Positions 61,615 to 64,000 of a stretch of 64,000 bases of DNA are shown in pieces; the stretch's first letter is position 1; each line of letters starts with the position of its first letter. Position numbers and translations under genes: made by a program. The notes beneath the pieces are model-generated. The model saw only the letters and a list, made by a program, of their open reading frames with translations, ran no database searches and had not been told where the DNA came from. Source of the stretch: Microcoleus vaginatus_C (GTDB taxonomy: Bacteria > Cyanobacteriota > Cyanobacteriia > Cyanobacteriales > Microcoleaceae); the NCBI GenBank assembly GCA_040004035.1, contig JAMPLN010000028.1; one strand, written 5' to 3'.

Positions 61615-62601
61615 TTAAATCAAACTACCGCCGCAGCTAGAACCGCAACCTGCCGTACATCCATAACAATAAGCAGCAGTTTGCACCTCTTGAATCAAAT
61701 CTAAACTCCCAGATTCCAGCAATTTAGCAGCAGTTATCTTTTCCCCGGTCCCAGTTTTCGCCGGCAGATTTTCCATTTGGTTAAAATCGCAGTCGTAGAC
61801 ATTGCCCAAATAGTCGATCGACAATTCGTTGCGGCACATTAAATTTTCCAGAGTACCGGGATTAAAATTATCCTCCAAAAACCCCAGATAAGGCTTGTGA
61901 AGTTTCTTATGTTCCAAATGAAACTTAGTCCGTCCCACCGGCAAATTAGTAATCGCGAACAATTGATTAAAACAAATCCCAAAATGTTCGGCTAAATAAA
62001 CCTTGTAATCTTGCTCTAACTTTCCTTGTTCCGGTGTTAGCGAAAACTTGTCTGTTGCCGGCACTTGTGGATTGTACACCAAATCCAGAATTAAATTTGG
62101 GTTTTTCCCGTATCCCAACTCATTTAGCTTTTGCAGCGCCAGAATCGAACTGTCAAAAACACCGTTGCCGCGCATTTTGTCCACATTGTCAGCTTCGTAG
62201 CAGGGAAGCGACGCCACAATTCTGAGTTGGTTCTGCGCGCAATATTCGGGAATATCTTCAAAACCTTTTTCAAAGTAAATTGTCAAATTAGAACGAACAA
62301 TTACCTCTTTACCTGCCGCCCTGGCCGCTTCCGCTAGCGGTTTAAAACCGTAAAGCATTTCGGGAGCACCGCCAGTGAGGTCAACAGTTTGAATTTGAGG
62401 AAAGCGGCGAATGATTTCAATTAATTGGTCGCAAATTTCCGGGGAAAGTTCTTCTGTTCGTTTCGGGCTAGCTTCTACGTGGCAGTGAGTGCAAGCGAGG
62501 TTGCAGCGTTTGCCGAGATTAATTTGTAAAACTGTAATCTGCTTTTTAGTTAAAGCTGAGTGAATTTTGTTTTTGAAAGGCGTGACTGCTGTCTGAATCA
62601 T
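61615..62601 (-). CDS. arsS: Arsenosugar biosynthesis radical SAM protein ArsS
   Basis: This protein has 328 residues. Radical SAM motif Cys33-x3-Cys37-x2-Cys40 (GKRCNLACTHCHVEASPKRT), TVDLTGGAPEML, VIVRSNLTI, and a C-terminal cysteine block (AAYCYGCTAGCGSSCGG) for further cluster or product binding. The family (ArsS) adds a 5-deoxyadenosyl group to dimethylarsinous acid in arsenosugar synthesis, normally after the methyltransferase ArsM; arsM is not in the window. The neighbouring arsC, arsH and aquaporin genes strengthen the assignment. Confidence 0.92.
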   Translation of the reverse strand: MIQTAVTPFKNKIHSALTKKQITVLQINLGKRCNLACTHCHVEASPKRTEELSPEICDQLIEIIRRFPQIQTVDLTGGAPEMLYGFKPLAEAARAAGKEVIVRSNLTIYFEKGFEDIPEYCAQNQLRIVASLPCYEADNVDKMRGNGVFDSSILALQKLNELGYGKNPNLILDLVYNPQVPATDKFSLTPEQGKLEQDYKVYLAEHFGICFNQLFAITNLPVGRTKFHLEHKKLHKPYLGFLEDNFNPGTLENLMCRNELSIDYLGNVYDCDFNQMENLPAKTGTGEKITAAKLLESGSLDLIQEVQTAAYCYGCTAGCGSSCGGSLI

Positions 62602-62636
62602 GTGCTAACCTTTTGGTCTCTGCTCGCAACGAATGT

Positions 62637-62661
62637 AGAGGCGTTCCGACGGAACGCCTCT
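62637..62661. repeat. Perfect hairpin AGAGGCGTTCC-GAC-GGAACGCCTCT
   Basis: An 11-bp stem with a 3-base loop, 36 bp upstream of arsS. It is a dispersed palindrome type in cyanobacteria; here it may reduce read-through from arsC into arsS. Confidence 0.7.
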
Positions 62662-62707
62662 CATAATTTAGCACTAATTCTAATAGTTCTGGACGCATCA
62701 AAACCTA

Positions 62708-62773
62708 AGAAACCGGGTTTTTTGCCGTTTTTGCGGGTTGTAAAGCGTCTTCTCAGAAAAAAACCCGGTTTCT
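62708..62773. repeat. 16-bp perfect inverted repeat element (AGAAACCGGGTTTTTT family)
   Basis: AGAAACCGGGTTTTTT at 62708-62723 and AAAAAACCCGGTTTCT at 62758-62773 around a 34-base centre. It is related to the smaller repeat at 20112-20145. Position 30 bp after the arsC stop suits a terminator role. Confidence 0.75.
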
Positions 62774-62802
62774 GACCACCCGTGCGTGTAGGACTATTAA
62801 TC

Positions 62803-63198
62803 TTACTTTAGAGAGTCAACTAATGTTTCAACTCGTGCTTTAATTTCATCTCGAACGCGGTGAAAAGTTTCGATGGGTTGTCCGTCGGGATCGTCGAGTT
62901 GCCAATCTTCAAACACTTCTCGCAATACCCACGCTTCGGGTAAATTCACGCCGCAGCCGCAGAGAGAAATTACTGCATCGTAGTCTTCTGCATTGAATTC
63001 GTTTAATGGATTGGATGTTTGATCGGTGATGTCAATGCCGATTTCTGACATGACTTGAATTGCTGTCGGATGAACTCTGCTTGATTCTAACCCGGAACTG
63101 GTGACTCCAATCTTGCCGGCTCCGATGGTTTTAGCGAATCCTTCTGCCATTTGCGATCTGCAGGAGTTTCTTTTGCAAACAAACATTACTTTTTTCAT
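62803..63198 (-). CDS. arsC: Arsenate reductase ArsC (Synechocystis type)
   Basis: This protein has 131 residues. The low-molecular-weight phosphatase fold with the P-loop C-x5-R at Cys8-Arg14 (VCKRNSCRS), and Cys80 and Cys82 in SLCGCGVNLPE. Length and cysteine positions equal those remembered for Synechocystis ArsC, which uses Cys8, Cys80 and Cys82 with glutathione/glutaredoxin to reduce arsenate to arsenite. Gene order aquaporin - arsH - arsC - arsS supports the role. The gap from arsH is 50 bp, a probable operon. Confidence 0.93.
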   Translation of the reverse strand: MKKVMFVCKRNSCRSQMAEGFAKTIGAGKIGVTSSGLESSRVHPTAIQVMSEIGIDITDQTSNPLNEFNAEDYDAVISLCGCGVNLPEAWVLREVFEDWQLDDPDGQPIETFHRVRDEIKARVETLVDSLK

Positions 63199-63248
63199 GG
63201 TTTTTGTGAGTTGTTGGTTATCGGTTGCTGTCGGGGTTCCGGCAGTGT

Positions 63249-63908
63249 CTAAGCGCCCGGTAATTCAAGGGCGCGATTTGCTAGGGCGATCGCCTCTTTA
63301 GCTGCTTGTTCCTTGCGTTCGCTGTAGCGATCGGTCAAATAGTCCGCTTGCTCCCGCAACAGCAAGGTAAACTTGTACAGTTCCTCCATCACGTCGATCG
63401 CGCGATCGCGATAAGGCGAATCCTTCATCGTCCCATCTTCATTAAATTCCTGATAAGCCTTCGCCACCGAAGACTGATTCGGAATCGTAAACATCCGCAT
63501 CCAGCGACCCAAAATTCTCAAAGTATTGACAGCATTAAAAGACTGCGAACCGCCGCTAACTTGCATCACCGCCAAAGTTCGGCCTTGAGTCGGTCTGACA
63601 GCCCCAATGCTTAAAGGAATCCAGTCAATTTGATTTTTTATAATGCCGGTAATATTGCCGTGCATTTCTGGACTAGACCACACCTGACCCTCCGACCACA
63701 GGCTCAATTCCCGTAATTCTTGAACCTTCGGATGCGTATCGGGAACGCTACCATAAATCGGCAATTCTAGAGGATTAAAAAACCTAACTTCGGCACCGAA
63801 GCCCTCAATAATTCGAGCCGATTCTTCAGCCAATAAGCGGCTGTAAGAACGCTCTCTTAACGAGCCGTATAAAAACAAAATTCTCGGTTTGTGCGTAAAA
63901 CTTGTCAT
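63249..63908 (-). CDS. arsH: ArsH, NADPH-dependent FMN reductase of arsenic resistance
   Basis: This 219-residue flavoprotein has the P-loop FLYGSLRERSYSRLLAEE for FMN phosphate, SLWSEGQVWSSPEMHGNITG, and VMQVSGGSQSFNAVNTLR. These are the ArsH-specific stretches. ArsH oxidises trivalent organoarsenicals or acts as a quinone/iron reductase, depending on the species. The upstream aquaporin stop is 7 bp before its ATG, showing tight coupling. Confidence 0.93.
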   Translation of the reverse strand: MTSFTHKPRILFLYGSLRERSYSRLLAEESARIIEGFGAEVRFFNPLELPIYGSVPDTHPKVQELRELSLWSEGQVWSSPEMHGNITGIIKNQIDWIPLSIGAVRPTQGRTLAVMQVSGGSQSFNAVNTLRILGRWMRMFTIPNQSSVAKAYQEFNEDGTMKDSPYRDRAIDVMEELYKFTLLLREQADYLTDRYSERKEQAAKEAIALANRALELPGA

Positions 63909-63915
63909 GCTACTT

Positions 63916-64000
63916 TCAATTAAAATCCCGAAATCCGTTAGATATTTCCCGATAAACTGCGACTGCTAATTGTGCTCCCCAAATAGGAGCCACCCAGTAA
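63916..64000 (-). CDS. C-terminus of a MIP-family aquaporin (cut by window edge)
   Basis: On the minus strand the last 27 codons read YWVAPIWGAQLAVAVYREIS then NGFRDFN and TGA (63918-63916). YWVAPIxGAxLA-x2-VYR is the conserved last helix of aquaglyceroporins. Directly upstream of arsH by 7 bp, it is likely an AqpS/GlpF-type arsenite channel that passes As(III) out after ArsC. Only this fragment is in the window. Confidence 0.8.
   Translation of the reverse strand, partial: YWVAPIWGAQLAVAVYREISNGFRDFN

Overview
The window looks like a chromosomal segment of a filamentous cyanobacterium of the Oscillatoriales type (Microcoleus/Oscillatoria/Phormidium-like). The evidence is the dense HIP1 palindrome GCGATCGC, many heptameric short tandem repeats between genes, and cyanobacteria-typical genes (ntcB, urtABCDE, a CruP-like lycopene cyclase paralogue, DUF1830, lumenal pentapeptide proteins, multi-PAS kinases, a CheA-receiver hybrid). 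The species assignment is inference; no rRNA is present.

Layout. 0-7 kb: a transposase tail cut by the window edge, a GIY-YIG protein, an amidase, an SLH-domain protein, a MITE-like element, a lumenal pentapeptide protein, an LCP-family ligase and a small DUF6717-like protein. 7-11.6 kb: a minus-strand nitrogen block (ntcB, TrpD-like protein, mobA, class V aminotransferase) with an NtcA-type promoter before ntcB. 12-24 kb: an ethylene-receptor-like histidine kinase, HEAT protein, lipid kinase, four 83-bp tandem repeats, CruP-like protein, two small proteins, hemW and a PIN/TRAM gene with a small Cys-rich partner. 24-33 kb: two Uma2 proteins, an MFS transporter between 71-bp direct repeats, tex, a class II aldolase and cysH.

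33-44 kb is a five-gene plus-strand chemosensory cluster: receiver, CheW, a 1930-residue receptor with an ETR1-like membrane domain and eleven PAS domains, a CheA-receiver hybrid, and a second CheW-like protein. It probably controls type IV pilus gliding. 44-52 kb: a proline-rich pentapeptide protein, then the urea ABC transporter urtABCDE on the minus strand, interrupted by a TIGR00266/AIM24 gene and a MITE-like element and headed by a near-perfect NtcA promoter (GTA-N8-TAC-N22-TAATAT). ntcB and urtA are therefore probably co-controlled by nitrogen status.

52-64 kb: a decayed queC, a PhnD-like binding protein with a HAMP kinase, tRNA-Ala(CGC), a HAD phosphatase, a methyltransferase, a second kinase with nearly the same catalytic core, and an arsenic cluster on the minus strand (aquaporin, arsH, arsC, arsS, TVP38-family protein) running off the window end.

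No CRISPR array, rRNA, prophage or intact insertion sequence was seen. Mobile DNA is limited to small palindromic or MITE-like elements, the transposase tail at the left edge and short tandem repeats. The most unusual items are the ETR1-like chemoreceptor, the displaced copper-ligand cysteine in the first ETR1-like kinase, the two NtcA promoters, the queC pseudogene and the direct repeats flanking the transporter.
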